Part shown: positions 18,146-27,335 of the stretch, one piece after another
Layout: each line of letters starts with the position of its first letter
Position numbering within the stretch: position 1 is the first letter of the stretch
Assembly: GCF_900111295.1 (NCBI RefSeq)
Contig: NZ_FOGT01000019.1
Location: 1 to 64,000 of the forward strand
DNA length: 64,000 bases
Source of the DNA: Salipaludibacillus aurantiacus
GTDB lineage: Bacteria > Bacillota > Bacilli > Bacillales > Salisediminibacteriaceae
Direction: 5' to 3'
Made by a program: the position numbers and the translations under genes
Notes under the pieces: model-generated
What the model was told of the DNA's origin: nothing
The model's database searches: none
Seen by the model: only the letters and a program-made list of their open reading frames with translations

Positions 18146-19303
18146 TTATCTTAACTCCAAGTCCAATCCTGCATCTTCAATTAATGCCCGTGTATCCTGG
18201 AAGTAGTTTCCTAGTTCTTTCAGCGGCATATCCTGAACTTTCAATTCGCTGAACGGTACAGCTTCTTCATAAGGCGGTTCCAGATCAGTGTTAATAGGTA
18301 CCTCTAATGACTCCCCTACAAAGGCCAGCTGGTTCTCTTCTTCAAGCACCCATTCGATAAACGCCCGTGCGTTTTCATCGTTTGGTGCCCCAGCTACAAG
18401 CCCTAGCCCGGCAGCATTGGCAATAGCTCCCATTTCATCTTCGCCTTGGTCTGTGTAAATAAAGCCAACATTATTATCAGTAGGCTCTTCAAGCTGCTGG
18501 TGGTAGTAATAGTTGTTTACCAGACCGAAAGCATGCTCACCTGCTCCTACAGCACGGCGGATATCACCATGTCCTTCAAAAATTCCAGCTGCGTTTTCCT
18601 GAATTGAATTAATCCATTCAGTTGTTCTTTCATCTCCCCACTCATAACGTAAAGCGGAGACGTTACCGATCATGCCGCCGTTTCCTCCGCGGGTAATCGC
18701 ATAACCATTTTCCACTTCTGCCCATTCTGCGTCGAGCAGGTCTTCCATTTTTGTCGGCATTTCATCTTCAGAAATCATATCTTTATTATAAATAAATCCT
18801 CGTGCCCGGGCTGAAATAGCAATCCATTCGTTATTTTCAGCGCGGAACTGCTCGTCGATTGATTCCACATTCTCCGGATCAAATCCTTCAAGAAGGTCTT
18901 GCTGGTTTAAGTACTCAAGGGCACCAAGGTCGTTTGAAATAAACACATCTGCCTGTACGTTGCCCGCTTCTTCCTGAAGCTGAAGAGGATCGGCTTCGTG
19001 AAGAGCTCTCACTTCAACGCCTGTTTCTTCTGTAAATTTATCTAATAGAGCCTGTACAAATTGCTCGTTACGTGCTGAGTATACTACAAGTTCGCCATCT
19101 AATTCCACTGCTTCTTCATTATTGTTTGCATCGTTATTTTCTTCAGCTTCGTTCTCAACTGCATCATTGTTTTCATTAGCTGCATTCTCACCTGCATTAT
19201 CATCTGCATTTTCAGCCGCGTTATTATTCCCATTACCTCCGCACGCTGCTAAAATGCCGAGTGATAAAACGGCTAATAATAAAAACATAAGTACTTTCTT
19301 CAT
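18146..19303 (-). CDS. Ferric iron ABC transporter substrate-binding lipoprotein
   Basis: 385 residues from ATG 19303. Signal MKKVLMFLLLAVLSLGILAACG with lipobox LAAC, then a roughly 45-residue Asn/Glu/Asp-rich linker (positions about 22-70), then an FbpA-like periplasmic-binding fold starting LVVYSARNEQFVQALLDKF. The adjacent tyrosines in LVNNYYYHQQ match the iron-coordinating tyrosine pair of the family. A Fur box lies about 40 bases upstream. The acidic low-complexity linker recurs in other lipoproteins in this window. Confidence 0.88.
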   Translation of the reverse strand: MKKVLMFLLLAVLSLGILAACGGNGNNNAAENADDNAGENAANENNDAVENEAEENNDANNNEEAVELDGELVVYSARNEQFVQALLDKFTEETGVEVRALHEADPLQLQEEAGNVQADVFISNDLGALEYLNQQDLLEGFDPENVESIDEQFRAENNEWIAISARARGFIYNKDMISEDEMPTKMEDLLDAEWAEVENGYAITRGGNGGMIGNVSALRYEWGDERTTEWINSIQENAAGIFEGHGDIRRAVGAGEHAFGLVNNYYYHQQLEEPTDNNVGFIYTDQGEDEMGAIANAAGLGLVAGAPNDENARAFIEWVLEEENQLAFVGESLEVPINTDLEPPYEEAVPFSELKVQDMPLKELGNYFQDTRALIEDAGLDLELR

Positions 19304-19342
19304 CGCTGATACCCCCGTTTTAAAGTTTAAATTATGTTCGTT

Positions 19343-19361
19343 GAAAATGATTATCATTATC
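19343..19361 (-). promoter_or_regulatory. Fur box upstream of the iron-binding lipoprotein gene
   Basis: GAAAATGATTATCATTATC matches the 19-bp Fur consensus GATAATGATAATCATTATC at 17 positions. Confidence 0.85.
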
Positions 19362-19496
19362 AACTAAACTCAGTGTATATTCATTGAGAAAGATTGTCAA
19401 TTAGTTTTTTCAATAAAAACTCTTGACTTTTTAATGTCAGTTTATAATAATTATTAATAAGTATTTATTATCGCTTTTATATTGCTGTCCCCAGTA

Positions 19497-19532
19497 AAAA
19501 GCAACTACCCCAAAACCGGGATAGTTGCAAAA
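19497..19532 (-). terminator. Terminator after the iron ABC ATPase gene
   Basis: GCAACTACCC pairs with GGGATAGTTGC around CAAAACC; the minus strand continues into TTTTTACTG. It separates the ATPase gene from the binding protein gene. Confidence 0.8.
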
Positions 19533-19535
19533 AAT

Positions 19536-20594
19536 CTACTCTACCAGAGCGACCAGTTCGGGTTTTATATCAAATGAAACAATCGTTCCAATCTCAACAT
19601 CTTTTTCTACCGGCGCATAAATCAGCATCGGTTCTTCCGATAATTCCGGTTCGTTGTGCAGTCGAACGTGAAGTTCCTGATATTCGCCGCTGTATGTGAC
19701 ACGTTCTACCTGTCCGCAATAGGCGCCTTCATCTGACAGGCTGCATCCTTCAGGACGGATAGACAGTTTGACGGTATCAAGCCGTTCCTGCCATTCATTA
19801 GGAAGCGTCACTTTCCCTATGTGGGTATGGATATTCCTCAAATCAGTATCCATCGTGCCAGTAAGCAAATTGGTTTTACCGACAAACTGGGCGACAAAGC
19901 AGTTTTTAGGACACCTGTACATTTCTTTCGGTGCTGCGATCTGCTGAATAAGGCCGTCTTTCATGACAACTACCCTGTCTGACACCGCGAAGGCGTCTTT
20001 TTGGTCATGAGTAACGATAATAGCTGTCGTATTGGTCTTTCTCAATATGTTTGTTACATCAAATCTCATTTTTTCGCGAAGGCCGGCATCCAGATTACTG
20101 AAAGGTTCATCCATGAGGACAACATTCGGCTTTGGTGCTAAAGCGCGCGCCAATGCCACCCTTTGCTGCTGGCCTCCTGAAAGCTGAGTCGGATATCTGC
20201 TTCCATAATCCTCTAACCCTACAAGTTCCAGCACTTCTTTCGCACGTTTTCTTTTCTCTCTTGCTCCCCATTTATTTAAACCAAACATAACATTTTTAAT
20301 AATAGTCATATGCGGAAAAAGAGCGTAATCCTGGAAGACCATTCCTATTCCTCTTTTTTCAGGGGGCAGAGAATGTGCATCACTGAAAACTTCGTTATCA
20401 CCTATTTGGATGGTTCCATTAGTAGGGTTCTCAAATCCGGCAATCATACGTAAAGTTGTTGTTTTACCACATCCGCTCGGCCCTAACAGAGTAATAATTT
20501 CACCCTTATTAATATTTAATTGTAAGTGATCCACTGCAGGCTTTTCTCCCCCCGCAAAGACCTTTGTGATATTTTCCAGCTGAATAAAGCTCAT
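19536..20594 (-). CDS. Ferric iron ABC transporter ATP-binding protein (FbpC-like)
   Basis: 352 residues. Walker [10 protein letters not shown] (about 38), signature [15 protein letters not shown] (about 135), Walker [13 protein letters not shown] and H-loop VTHDQ. A C-terminal TOBE-like regulatory domain (about 240-350) is typical of FbpC/PotA/CysA ATPases. It is transcribed ahead of the binding protein gene in the same direction but separated from it by a terminator and a second Fur box, so the two units appear separately controlled by Fur. Confidence 0.9.
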   Translation of the reverse strand: MSFIQLENITKVFAGGEKPAVDHLQLNINKGEIITLLGPSGCGKTTTLRMIAGFENPTNGTIQIGDNEVFSDAHSLPPEKRGIGMVFQDYALFPHMTIIKNVMFGLNKWGAREKRKRAKEVLELVGLEDYGSRYPTQLSGGQQQRVALARALAPKPNVVLMDEPFSNLDAGLREKMRFDVTNILRKTNTTAIIVTHDQKDAFAVSDRVVVMKDGLIQQIAAPKEMYRCPKNCFVAQFVGKTNLLTGTMDTDLRNIHTHIGKVTLPNEWQERLDTVKLSIRPEGCSLSDEGAYCGQVERVTYSGEYQELHVRLHNEPELSEEPMLIYAPVEKDVEIGTIVSFDIKPELVALVE

Positions 20595-20686
20595 CGTTCC
20601 TACCTCCCGGAAATACTTGAATGGTCATCTTCATCTCATGGCTGAACGTTTTTATATTACTAGATTAGAATGATTAAAAATTAGTT

Positions 20687-20705
20687 GAGAATGATTTTCA
20701 TTATA
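20687..20705 (-). promoter_or_regulatory. Fur box upstream of the iron ABC ATPase gene
   Basis: GAGAATGATTTTCATTATA matches the Fur consensus at 15 of 19 positions, about 95 bases upstream of the ATPase start. A weaker TAGAATGATTAAAAA half-copy lies just before it. The rest of the 20595-20983 intergenic stretch holds a candidate promoter (20800-20828) and nothing else I recognise. Confidence 0.7.
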
Positions 20706-20799
20706 AGTGAATTATAGCACATCATTTTTTTTAGCGTCAATGTTGTTCAAAACACTGTCATAAATATTTGCAAACCTTTTCATTTATTAAATTTAAATG

Positions 20800-20828
20800 T
20801 TGACTTTATAAAGAAAACTGTGTATATC
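20800..20828 (+). promoter_or_regulatory. Candidate sigma-A promoter of the ba3 oxidase operon
   Basis: TTGACT (20800-20805), 17-nt spacer, TATATC (20823-20828), about 155 bases upstream of the first oxidase gene. Confidence 0.4.
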
Positions 20829-20983
20829 CCTCCCTCTTAAATACTATTGCCACAGTGTTAAAAGTATTTGTTAAACATTTCACTAATTCTTCACAATTTG
20901 CTTTTCATCACACTCATTCGTTCTTATATGATAGAAATGACACGGAGTAAAAAATTATGTAAATTTCCGCGGGAGGGGATCAC

Positions 20984-21139
20984 ATGAGCCGGACTGTGCT
21001 GAAAACTCAGCAGCATCAGCAGCTTAAGCAGGAAGATCATTCATCTTTAAAAGGGACACTGGTCTTTGTTATGTTTCTTGGTGCTTTTATTCTTGTTTCA
21101 TGGTTTGCTGTTTTCTATCTTTTCATAATTAGAACATAA
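20984..21139 (+). CDS. Cytochrome ba3 oxidase small subunit (IIa type)
   Basis: A 51-residue frame starting MSRTVLKTQQHQQ, with a hydrophilic N-terminus (about 22 residues) and one membrane helix (GTLVFVMFLGAFILVSWFAV, about 24-48). GGGAGGGG lies six bases before the ATG, and 17 bases separate it from subunit II. Single-helix subunits at this position are known for ba3-type oxidases (subunit IIa), giving the function by size, topology and context. It is easily missed by gene callers. Confidence 0.8.
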   Translation: MSRTVLKTQQHQQLKQEDHSSLKGTLVFVMFLGAFILVSWFAVFYLFIIRT

Positions 21140-21156
21140 CTTTCAGAGGGGGGAGT

Positions 21157-21630
21157 ATGGGGATGCATTTACACAAATATGAAAAAATCTGGTTAACCTT
21201 CGGTATAGGGTCACTTGTATTGTTTCTTGCCGTTTTAGGCGTGGCCGCTTTTGCATTTGGCCAGCAGCCGCCCAGCCATATGGCTTCTGTAGATTCTCAA
21301 AACCTTGAAGATACCGTTTTTGCAGAACCAGGCCTGGATCAGATCAATGAAGATACCTATCGTGCACGGCTCGTGGCTATGACTTATGGTTACAGTCCGG
21401 ACACCATTGAAATACCTGCTGGCTCTACGGTTATTTTTGAAGTAACAAGCCAGGATGTGGTTCACAGTTTTACCATTCCAGGGACAAACGTCAATATGAT
21501 GATTACACCAGGGCACGTTAATATGACTGAACATACATTTACGGAACCTGGGGAATATTTAGTGATCTGTAATGAATATTGCGGCACAGGCCATCATTAT
21601 ATGCAGATGAAAATTGAGGTGACACCGTAA
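21157..21630 (+). CDS. Cytochrome ba3-type oxidase subunit II (CuA)
   Basis: 157 residues. One N-terminal anchor (WLTFGIGSLVLFLAVLGVAAFAFG, about 10-35) is followed by a cupredoxin domain. The binuclear CuA site is complete: VVHSFTIPG supplies His, and CNEYCGTGHHYMQM supplies Cys, Cys, His and Met. It accepts electrons from cytochrome c outside the membrane. The stop overlaps the subunit I start by one base (TAATG). Confidence 0.93.
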   Translation: MGMHLHKYEKIWLTFGIGSLVLFLAVLGVAAFAFGQQPPSHMASVDSQNLEDTVFAEPGLDQINEDTYRARLVAMTYGYSPDTIEIPAGSTVIFEVTSQDVVHSFTIPGTNVNMMITPGHVNMTEHTFTEPGEYLVICNEYCGTGHHYMQMKIEVTP

Positions 21631-23330
21631 TGCTACAATCTAATTTAGCTTATAAACTGCCAATCACAGAAGAACCTGCCCACGTGGCTTCCAAAGATGC
21701 AACATTATCGTTTGTCCATGTTGTGGTCGCATTTTTCGCTTTTCTTATCGGTATTCTCGGCGGACTGCTTCAGGGTCTTGCCCGCGGCGGCATTATTGAA
21801 CTCCCCGCTTGGCTTGGCTACTATCAGATTCTCACTGCTCATGGGGTATTATTAGCACTTGTTTTTACTACTTATTTAATTTTCGGCTTCTTTTTTGCAG
21901 GTATGAGCAGAACGCATGGAGCTTTTTCTGACCGCCTTCGGAAAATGGGATGGGCAGGGTTTATCATTACGACAATTGGTACACTGATGGCCGCCTCCAT
22001 GATTATTGCGAATGAAGCCTCTGTTTTATATACTTTTTACGCTCCTTTACAGGCTCACTATATTTTTTACAGCGGGCTGGCTCTCTTTGTTGTTGGAACC
22101 TGGGTGGCTGGAGCGGCTATTATGGCCCACTATTTTCAATGGAAAAAAGAGCATCCCGGTGAACCTACGCCGCTTTTCGGCTTTATGGCCACTGCCACAC
22201 TCATTTTATGGGTTGTCGCGGGGTTGGGTGTAGCAGCGACAGTACTGGGACAAATGCTGCCATGGGCTTTAGGGATGACTGATGAAATTAACGTCCTGTT
22301 AAGCAGAACGCTTTTCTGGTATTTCGGTCACCCGCTCGTTTATTTCTGGATTATGCCCGCTTATATGGTCTGGTATCTGGTTATACCTAAAGTGATAGGC
22401 GGCAGGCTTTTCAGCGGGTCTCTTGCCCGTCTTGCATTTATTCTGTTTCTATTGTTCTCTATTCCTGTCGGCTTTCACCATCAGCTGATGGAAGCCGGGA
22501 TTACTGAGTTCTGGAAGTATATTCAGACAGTCCTGACGTTTGTAGTAGTGGTTCCGTCCTTACTGACTGCTTTCTCTATTTTTGCTACATTTGAACAAAC
22601 CGGCCGGGAACAGGGCGGAAAAGGATTGTTCAGCTGGATTAAAAAACTACCGTGGGGAGATGTCAGGTTTTTTGCCCCGTTTATGGGAATGCTCGTATTT
22701 ATTCCTGCTGGCGCAGGCGGTTTAATTAATGCCAGTTTCCAGCTTAATGCTGTAGTCCATAACACTTTGTGGGTTGTCGGCCACTTCCATTTAACGGTGG
22801 GTACGACTGTCATCCTGACTTTCTTCGGAATGGCCTTCTGGCTGATCCCTGTCGTTACAGGCCGCCGTCTGACAAAGTCTATGAACCGGTCTGGAATGGT
22901 AACTACCTGGCTTTGGACGATCGGTATGTTCCTCATGTCGGGGGCAATGCATATTCTAGGTCTATTTGGTGCTCCAAGACGGACAGCTTATACAACCTAC
23001 CAGGACCATCCGCAGGCTATGTCGTGGTTTGAAGGGATATTTGCCAGCCATATCACCGTTGCTATCGGCGGGGTCATTCTAACAGCAGCTGGAATTCTCA
23101 TGTTTTACAACTTTATCTATTTAGCATGGTTCGCTCCTAAGGGTGAAACTGAATTCCCAATGACTCCGGATCCGGACGACACCCCGCATACACCGGCACT
23201 TCTGGAAAACTGGAAATTGTGGATCGGTATTGCTGTCGTATTAATTTTATTTGCATACACTATTCCGATTTACGATATGATTGTCAATGCACCGCCAGGG
23301 TCCCCTGCTTTTAATAATTTAATAAGATAA
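21630..23330 (+). CDS. Cytochrome ba3-type oxidase subunit I
   Basis: 566 residues with about thirteen membrane helices. Haem and CuB histidines are visible in ILTAHGVLLALVF (low-spin haem), FWYFGHPLVYFWIMPAY (CuB, with the Tyr cross-link partner), IPVGFHHQLMEAGI (CuB His pair) and VVGHFHLTVGTTV. This is the B-type (ba3) haem-copper oxidase pattern, with one proton channel, rather than the A-type caa3 enzyme. It reduces oxygen to water; high-affinity B-type enzymes often serve low-oxygen respiration. Confidence 0.93.
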   Translation: MLQSNLAYKLPITEEPAHVASKDATLSFVHVVVAFFAFLIGILGGLLQGLARGGIIELPAWLGYYQILTAHGVLLALVFTTYLIFGFFFAGMSRTHGAFSDRLRKMGWAGFIITTIGTLMAASMIIANEASVLYTFYAPLQAHYIFYSGLALFVVGTWVAGAAIMAHYFQWKKEHPGEPTPLFGFMATATLILWVVAGLGVAATVLGQMLPWALGMTDEINVLLSRTLFWYFGHPLVYFWIMPAYMVWYLVIPKVIGGRLFSGSLARLAFILFLLFSIPVGFHHQLMEAGITEFWKYIQTVLTFVVVVPSLLTAFSIFATFEQTGREQGGKGLFSWIKKLPWGDVRFFAPFMGMLVFIPAGAGGLINASFQLNAVVHNTLWVVGHFHLTVGTTVILTFFGMAFWLIPVVTGRRLTKSMNRSGMVTTWLWTIGMFLMSGAMHILGLFGAPRRTAYTTYQDHPQAMSWFEGIFASHITVAIGGVILTAAGILMFYNFIYLAWFAPKGETEFPMTPDPDDTPHTPALLENWKLWIGIAVVLILFAYTIPIYDMIVNAPPGSPAFNNLIR

Positions 23331-23337
23331 ATGATAA

Positions 23338-23380
23338 AGCCGCTGTAAGAGTGATATACTCAAAACAGCGGTTTTTTAAT
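23338..23380 (+). terminator. Terminator of the ba3 oxidase operon
   Basis: AAGCCGCTGT...ACAGCGGTTTTTT forms a stem with a T-run just after the subunit I stop. Confidence 0.8.
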
Positions 23381-23467
23381 GTCCAATTGCCATTTAAATG
23401 AATATTATTTATTTAAACCTCCCATTGTTACCTTTATGGTTGAATACTTAAGAAAGGGTGTTTCTCT

Positions 23468-24811
23468 ATGGATACTGACAAACTGACTGTTTTAGCTATA
23501 AAGTATTTAAAAGATAATAAGAAAAGAGCTTTACAGGAGATAATCGAAGAGTTGCACCCGTACGATCTTGCAGAGCTTTACAAAGCGCTTCCAGAAAAGC
23601 ACCACTTTAAATTCCTTACCTTTATTACTTCTAAAGATATAGCGGATTTAATGATGGAACTGGATGCCGACATGCAGCAGGAAGTTCTTCAGAAGCTGGG
23701 GATTGAAAAGTCATCTAAAATTATGGATATTATGGATAATGACGATCTGGCAGATTTACTTAGCGAAATATCTCAGGAAAAACTGGACGAATACTTATCA
23801 GCTATGGAAAAAGATGAATCAAGGACCGTCCAGCAGCTGATGAGTTACCCGCCGGAAACAGCAGGCGGTATTATGACTAATGAATTTGTATGGATTCGTG
23901 ATTATTATACTGTCCGGGAAGCTGTTGATAAATTTAAAAGTTTCGCTGAATTCACAAGGAACATTTATTATCTGTATGTGATTGATGAGAATAAAAAACT
24001 TGTCGGTGTGGTCTCGTACCGGGATCTCTTACTGGCGGATATGAACGAAAAAATATATGACATTATGTTTAACAGGGTAATCTCCGTGGCTACGGACACT
24101 GACCAGGAGGACGTTGCCCAGCTCATTCAGCGGTATGACTTTCTCGCTGTTCCCGTCGTCGATGATAAAAATGTTCTAAAAGGAATTGTCACAGTCGATG
24201 ATATTATTGATGTATTTATTGAAGAAGCACAGGAAGATATTGAAAAATTATCGGCTTCCGGGAAAGATATTGATTTTCAGACGAAAGCCTATGTCGCTTC
24301 TTACCGCAGACTTCCATGGCTCATTCTCCTCCTGTTTATCGGCCTTATTTCCGGAGGTATATTGGACAGTTTTGAAAATACTCTTGAACAAGTGGTGGCT
24401 CTCATATTCTTTATGCCGATGATTGCGGGTATGACCGGAAATACCGGGACACAGTCGCTTGCAGTCGTTGTGCGCGGCCTTGTAACTAATGAAACAGACC
24501 GTAAAACTATTCTTCAGCTCATATGGCGGGAATTTAAAGTAGGGATTATTATCGGGGTTGTGTGCGGTATACTCGTCTTTTTAGTAGCGACTTTCTGGCA
24601 GTCCATTATGTTTGGTGTCGTAGTAGGAGTAAGCCTTCTCGCTACACTTATTATAGGGACCATGGCCGGCACCGTTATCCCCCTTGTTCTATACCGCGTC
24701 GGGCTTGATCCTGCTGTTGCTTCAGGTCCGTTAATTACAACTTTAAACGACATTTTTTCATTGTTAATCTACTTCGGCATCGCGACCAGTATGATGCATC
24801 TGCTTATTTGA
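23468..24811 (+). CDS. mgtE: MgtE family magnesium transporter
   Basis: 447 residues. The cytosolic N-domain (superhelical MgtE-N, about 15-125) is followed by two CBS domains (FAEFTRNIYYLYVIDENKKLVGVVSYRDLL and DFLAVPVVDDKNVLKGIVTVDDIIDV, about 135-255) and five membrane helices (from about 285). It contains the conserved GMTGNTGTQSLAVVVRGL and pore-lining ASGPLITTLNDI segments. It imports Mg2+, gated by Mg2+ bound between the cytosolic domains. The 137-base upstream gap is too short to hold an M-box riboswitch. Confidence 0.95.
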   Translation: MDTDKLTVLAIKYLKDNKKRALQEIIEELHPYDLAELYKALPEKHHFKFLTFITSKDIADLMMELDADMQQEVLQKLGIEKSSKIMDIMDNDDLADLLSEISQEKLDEYLSAMEKDESRTVQQLMSYPPETAGGIMTNEFVWIRDYYTVREAVDKFKSFAEFTRNIYYLYVIDENKKLVGVVSYRDLLLADMNEKIYDIMFNRVISVATDTDQEDVAQLIQRYDFLAVPVVDDKNVLKGIVTVDDIIDVFIEEAQEDIEKLSASGKDIDFQTKAYVASYRRLPWLILLLFIGLISGGILDSFENTLEQVVALIFFMPMIAGMTGNTGTQSLAVVVRGLVTNETDRKTILQLIWREFKVGIIIGVVCGILVFLVATFWQSIMFGVVVGVSLLATLIIGTMAGTVIPLVLYRVGLDPAVASGPLITTLNDIFSLLIYFGIATSMMHLLI

Positions 24812-24817
24812 AAAAGA

Positions 24818-24862
24818 AAAGCCATTCATGGAAGCTGTGATTTCCACGAATGGCTTTTCTCA
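24818..24862. terminator. Bidirectional terminator after mgtE
   Basis: GAAAAGCCATTCATGGAA pairs with TTCCACGAATGGCTTTTC (one mismatch), T-rich on both strands, between two convergent genes. Confidence 0.85.
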
Positions 24863-24866
24863 ATTC

Positions 24867-25106
24867 TTAAGCTTTTTCTACAACATAAGCTTTCTTTTCC
24901 CTGAAGTATTTTTCGCCATCTTCCATTGAGTGCTCAAAAAAACCGGTAAATTCATGCACCACTTTATATTCACGTTCCGGCTCAGTGAACAGCTGATTAT
25001 CATTGGAAGACAGCAGCACCGCATCGGTAGATGATATGAAGCTGTCCAAATCCTTTGCAAGATAATGCTGGCCTGGTTTTAAAGTATTCAGTCCTGGTTT
25101 TGACAT
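24867..25106 (-). CDS. Small uncharacterised acidic protein
   Basis: 79 residues from ATG 25106 (CAGGAGGGTGATACG upstream, an excellent ribosome binding site). No domain is recognised. It is soluble, rich in Glu/Lys and aromatic residues in its second half (EREYKVVHEFTGFFEHSMEDGEKYFREKK), with no cysteine and no membrane segment. It is convergent with mgtE and shares its terminator. The good start signal and terminator argue that it is a real gene; function unknown. Confidence 0.65.
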   Translation of the reverse strand: MSKPGLNTLKPGQHYLAKDLDSFISSTDAVLLSSNDNQLFTEPEREYKVVHEFTGFFEHSMEDGEKYFREKKAYVVEKA

Positions 25107-25260
25107 CGTATCACCCTCCTGTGTAAATCGGGTTCCCACGTATTCCCAGAACTAAACGTATTTTTAGAATAGCGTTCGAATAACAGGGTTTAGCCCCTTG
25201 ACCGGCACTATTCTTCCACAGCATAGAAAAAATCTGCTCTCATCACTTCTCACTAAACAA

Positions 25261-25293
25261 AAACCGAACGTTAGTAACTCTGGAACGTCCGGT
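25261..25293 (-). terminator. Terminator after rocF
   Basis: On the minus strand ACCGGACGTTC / GAACGTTCGGT-like arms around an 8-10 nt loop are followed by TTTTTGTTT, past the arginase stop. Confidence 0.75.
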
Positions 25294-25313
25294 CAAATAA
25301 ATCTATTAATCTG

Positions 25314-26216
25314 TTAAAGAAGTTTTTCGCCAAAGAGAGAACCGACGAGGCCCACCGCAGCCTCGGCCGTCTGATTTTTATTATCCAGGATAGGATTAAC
25401 TTCTACAAACTCCGCAGAAGTAATAATATCTTTCTCTGCAAGCATTTCCATTGCCAAGTGGGTTTCCCGGTAACTTGGTCCGCCAATGACTGGTGTGCCG
25501 ACCCCAGGAGCATCATGTGGGTCAAGCGCATCAAGGTCCAGACTGAGGTGTACTGCATCGGTGTTCTTCGAGACATGCTCAATCGCTTCTTCCATCACTT
25601 TACTCATGCCCATTCGATCAATCTCATGCATCGTGTACACTTTAATGCCTTTTTCTTTAATAAGTTTTCTTTCTCCCTCATCAAGAGAACGGGCACCGAT
25701 AATCACCACATTCTCAGGTTTAATTTTCGGTGCGTATCCGCCTATTTCAGTAAGTAAAGGATGGCCTATACCTAAACTGACTGCAAGCGGCATACCATGG
25801 ATATTTCCTGAAGGAGAGGTCTCACCTGTGTTTAAATCACCGTGTGCATCATACCAGATGACCCCCAGGTTATCTGCTTTATTTGCGACCCCTGCCAACG
25901 TTCCGATAGCAATACTGTGATCTCCCCCTAATATTAGCGGAAAATCCCCTTCGGCTATGACTTCAGACACTTTCTCTTCCAAACTTTGATTAGCCTCAAC
26001 CACTACTTCCAGATCTTTTAGGTTATCTTCATTCTTTACGTCAAGCTGAGGCGGGCGGCCAATATCAATGTTTCCCCGGTCGTTTACTTCATATCCTAAA
26101 TTTTTCAGGCGTTCTTCTATCCCGGCATAACGGATCACACTGGGACCCATGTCCACACCGCGGCGGTTCTGCCCCAAATCCATCGGGACGCCTATAATCG
26201 AAATTTTACTATTCAA
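25314..26216 (-). CDS. rocF: Arginase
   Basis: 300 residues from a TTG at 26216 (AGAGGTGG just upstream); a GTG three codons earlier is also possible. All manganese-site motifs are present: LGGDHSIAIGT (about 95), IWYDAHGDLNT (about 120) and LSLDLDALDPHDAPG (about 225). The enzyme hydrolyses arginine to ornithine and urea. It lies downstream of fadM/putB with a 30-base gap, in a cluster that takes arginine and proline to glutamate. Confidence 0.95.
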   Translation of the reverse strand: MNSKISIIGVPMDLGQNRRGVDMGPSVIRYAGIEERLKNLGYEVNDRGNIDIGRPPQLDVKNEDNLKDLEVVVEANQSLEEKVSEVIAEGDFPLILGGDHSIAIGTLAGVANKADNLGVIWYDAHGDLNTGETSPSGNIHGMPLAVSLGIGHPLLTEIGGYAPKIKPENVVIIGARSLDEGERKLIKEKGIKVYTMHEIDRMGMSKVMEEAIEHVSKNTDAVHLSLDLDALDPHDAPGVGTPVIGGPSYRETHLAMEMLAEKDIITSAEFVEVNPILDNKNQTAEAAVGLVGSLFGEKLL

Positions 26217-26246
26217 CCCTTCCACCTCTTCTTAAAAATATTGCTT

Positions 26247-27152
26247 TTATTTTGAAAGCAGCCCTTTAATCGCAAAGGTCACGTTTTGAGGACGTTCTGC
26301 CAGACGACGCATAAAGTATCCGTACCAGTCTTCACCAAAAGGCACGTAAACTCTCATTTTATAGCCTTCTTTTGCTATTTCATTCTGGAGTTCACTTCTG
26401 AACCCGTAAAGCATCTGAAATTCAAACTGGTCTTTGCTTATGCCGTTTTCTTTTGCAAATGCTTTGACCTGGTCTATTATTTGATGGTCATGCGTCGCAA
26501 TAGCAGCATAGCTGCCATTTAACAGATGAGTTTTTATAATATTAAAATAATTACGGTCAACCTCAGCCTGCTTCTGGTAAGCCACTTCAGGCGATTCCTT
26601 GTAAGCCCCTTTGATCAGCCGGATATTAGTCCCTTTAAGTTCACGAAGGTCTTTATCTGCCCGGTAAAGGTAAGCTTGAATGGCAGTTCCAACATTATCA
26701 AACCGCCGGCGCAGCTCATGTAAAAGCTCTAATGTTGCATCTAAATGGGAATAGTCTTCCATATCTATACGGACAAAATTTCCGTGTTTCTCAGCTGTTT
26801 CAAGAATCCTCATCATGTTGTCACGGCACAAATTACGGTCAACATCAAGCCCGAGTTGAGTAAGCTTTAAAGATAAATTACAATCCACTCCTGTTTCAGC
26901 AATCGCGTCCAGCGTTCTAATGCAGTATTCTGCAGATTCAATTGCTTCTTCCCGGTTGTAAACAAATTCGCCTAAATGGTCTACGGTGCAAGTCAGCCCG
27001 CGTTCATTTAATTTCCTTACGGTTTTCATTGCCTCATCAATTGTTTCGCCTGCGATCACTGACTTAGCACCAAGCTTAGGGCCCCACTTCGTTGCTTTCG
27101 TTTTTACAAATTTGTTTTGGGACAAAAACAGGAAGAAATTTCTTGTAATCAT
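26247..27152 (-). CDS. Proline dehydrogenase (PutB/FadM type)
   Basis: 301 residues from ATG 27152. It is the monofunctional FAD-dependent TIM-barrel enzyme: CTVDHLGEFV, VDCNLSLKLTQLGLD, VRIDMEDYSH, AIQAYLYRADKD, LIKGAYKE, and the C-terminal GEDWYGYFMRRLAERP with substrate-binding YxxRRxxER. It oxidises proline to pyrroline-5-carboxylate, feeding RocA encoded further upstream. Its place between rocD and rocF merges proline and arginine catabolism into one locus. B. subtilis has two paralogues, putB and fadM; the pathway context here favours the putB role. Confidence 0.92.
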   Translation of the reverse strand: MITRNFFLFLSQNKFVKTKATKWGPKLGAKSVIAGETIDEAMKTVRKLNERGLTCTVDHLGEFVYNREEAIESAEYCIRTLDAIAETGVDCNLSLKLTQLGLDVDRNLCRDNMMRILETAEKHGNFVRIDMEDYSHLDATLELLHELRRRFDNVGTAIQAYLYRADKDLRELKGTNIRLIKGAYKESPEVAYQKQAEVDRNYFNIIKTHLLNGSYAAIATHDHQIIDQVKAFAKENGISKDQFEFQMLYGFRSELQNEIAKEGYKMRVYVPFGEDWYGYFMRRLAERPQNVTFAIKGLLSK

Positions 27153-27244
27153 CTCCAATCAACCCCTTTCTTTTCTCCAGATTCAGCCAAATTAAACTCA
27201 TGTTTTATAGAGGCTCATCGCAACCGTCCCGTGCAACTATGTGA

Positions 27245-27286
27245 AAAAAGAGGAAGACCCGCCTAAACGAAGTCCCCTCTTTTCTT
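27245..27286 (-). terminator. Possible terminator after rocD
   Basis: AAAAGAGG pairs with CCTCTTTTC, with inner GAC/GTC pairs; the minus strand continues into TTTTTTCAC. The loop is large, so readthrough into fadM/putB is possible. Confidence 0.5.
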
Positions 27287-27335
27287 GAGATTTCTCCTCT
27301 TAACAGGTGCGGTTCCAGTGCTGTTGAGAAATTAG

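Noticed and set aside
23331-23467. Magnesium (M-box) riboswitch before mgtE
   Set aside because: The gap is 137 bases including the oxidase terminator, too short for the M-box with its expression platform.
27159-27335. Second sigma-54 promoter before the proline dehydrogenase gene (TTGCAC...TTGC on the minus strand)
   Set aside because: The required GG and GC elements at ten-base spacing are not present.
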